Below, one piece after another: positions 5,738 to 6,205 of a DNA stretch of 6,205 bases. The stretch comes from Streptomyces katrae (lineage in GTDB: Bacteria; Actinomycetota; Actinomycetes; Streptomycetales; Streptomycetaceae). The stretch spans positions 1 through 6,205 of the forward strand of contig NZ_JZWV01001171.1 of assembly GCF_000966975.1 (NCBI RefSeq), in the 5' to 3' direction. The notes under the pieces are model-generated. The model was not told the origin of the DNA and did not search any database. It worked only from the letters and a program-made list of their open reading frames with translations. Position numbers and translations under genes: made by a program. The stretch's first letter is position 1. Each line of letters opens with the position of its first letter.

Positions 5738-6205
5738 TCAGGCCTGGGCGTGGCGGGCCAGGAAGTCGCCGACGCGCGGGGAGCGCTGGTGCGGGACCAG
5801 GGTGCGGGCGGTGCCCGCCAGCATGGAGCGGATCCGGGTCGACTGGACCTCCGTGAGCAGGTCGAGCACCCGCCCGCCCGCCCAGGCGGCCTCGTCGGGC
5901 GCCCCGGCGCGGGCCAGGTCGTCGGCGAGCTCGGCGGTGTAGAGGGCCACGTTGCGGGCGAAGTGCGGGTCCTGGAGGTCGGCGGCGCGGCGGGCGTGCC
6001 GGGCGGCGCGGGCGTGCTCCCCGAGCGCCGCCCAGCAGCGGGACTCCAGGGACTCCAGCTCGGCCTCGCCGAAGAAGGACATCCACTCCGGGTCGGCCGC
6101 GCACGCCCCCCGTGCGAACTCGGTGTGCGCCCGGGTCAGCGCCTCCTCGCACGCCCGCTGGTCGCCGAGCCCGGACCAGCCGCCCGCCTCCCGCAGGGCC
6201 AGCAG
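5738..6205 (-). CDS. C-terminal part of a TPR-type protein, probably an XRE-family regulator (5' end outside window)
   Basis: The frame is open to the right edge, so only the last 155 residues are visible; the ATG at 6082 is internal. The sequence is alanine- and arginine-rich and all-helical, with degenerate tetratricopeptide-like helices: residues around QRACEEALTRAHTEF, then CWAALGEHARAARHARRAADL, then NVALYTAELADDLARAGAPD, then EAAWAGGRVLDLL. The closing QSTRIRSMLAGTARTLVPH is typical of the C-termini of large Streptomyces regulators that carry an N-terminal XRE helix-turn-helix followed by TPR-like helices (the NsdA-like group). The helix-turn-helix itself would lie outside the window, so the regulator call rests on resemblance of the tail. 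The stop is at 5738-5740. Confidence 0.75.
   Translation of the reverse strand: MLALREAGGWSGLGDQRACEEALTRAHTEFARGACAADPEWMSFFGEAELESLESRCWAALGEHARAARHARRAADLQDPHFARNVALYTAELADDLARAGAPDEAAWAGGRVLDLLTEVQSTRIRSMLAGTARTLVPHQRSPRVGDFLARHAQA

Overview
The window looks like a chromosomal segment from Streptomyces or a close high-GC actinobacterial relative. The DNA is very GC-rich. The real genes have almost exclusively G or C at third codon positions. The protein families (MarR-type regulator, SUKH protein, histidine phosphatase, large TPR-type regulator) and the dense packing are typical of that group. No rRNA, tRNA, CRISPR array or insertion sequence is visible.

Layout from left to right: (1) the C-terminal part of a MarR-type repressor (1-287, +), cut by the left edge, followed after 9 nt by a SUKH/SMI1-KNR4 protein (297-836, +). 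(2) A three-gene operon on the minus strand, transcribed from 4909 down to about 839: a PD-(D/E)XK nuclease of the RecB/Cas4/Dna2 type with a probable four-cysteine Fe-S cluster (3710-4909), an unrecognised 523-residue protein (2151-3722), and a small UPF1/Dna2-like superfamily 1 helicase (start 2154). The genes overlap by 13 nt and 4 nt and the second and third have good ribosome binding sites, so they are almost certainly co-expressed. (3) A 223-bp divergent intergenic region (4910-5132) with an 18-bp tandem repeat and a short palindrome. (4) A histidine phosphatase (5133-5729, +). (5) The C-terminal 155 residues of a TPR-type protein, probably a regulator (5738-6205, -), cut by the right edge.

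The most interesting item is the operon. Its gene order (Fe-S nuclease, middle protein ending in a strand-rich, possibly barrel-like region, SF1B helicase) matches the domain order of Dna2, as if a Dna2-type helicase-nuclease were divided among three polypeptides. A role in DNA repair, replication-intermediate processing or defence is plausible but is inference. The helicase gene carries an apparent one-base frameshift close to its 3' end: the sequence reads on to 775, into the antisense of the SUKH gene. Restoring one G gives a tail with strong coding character ending at 839, two bases from the SUKH stop codon.
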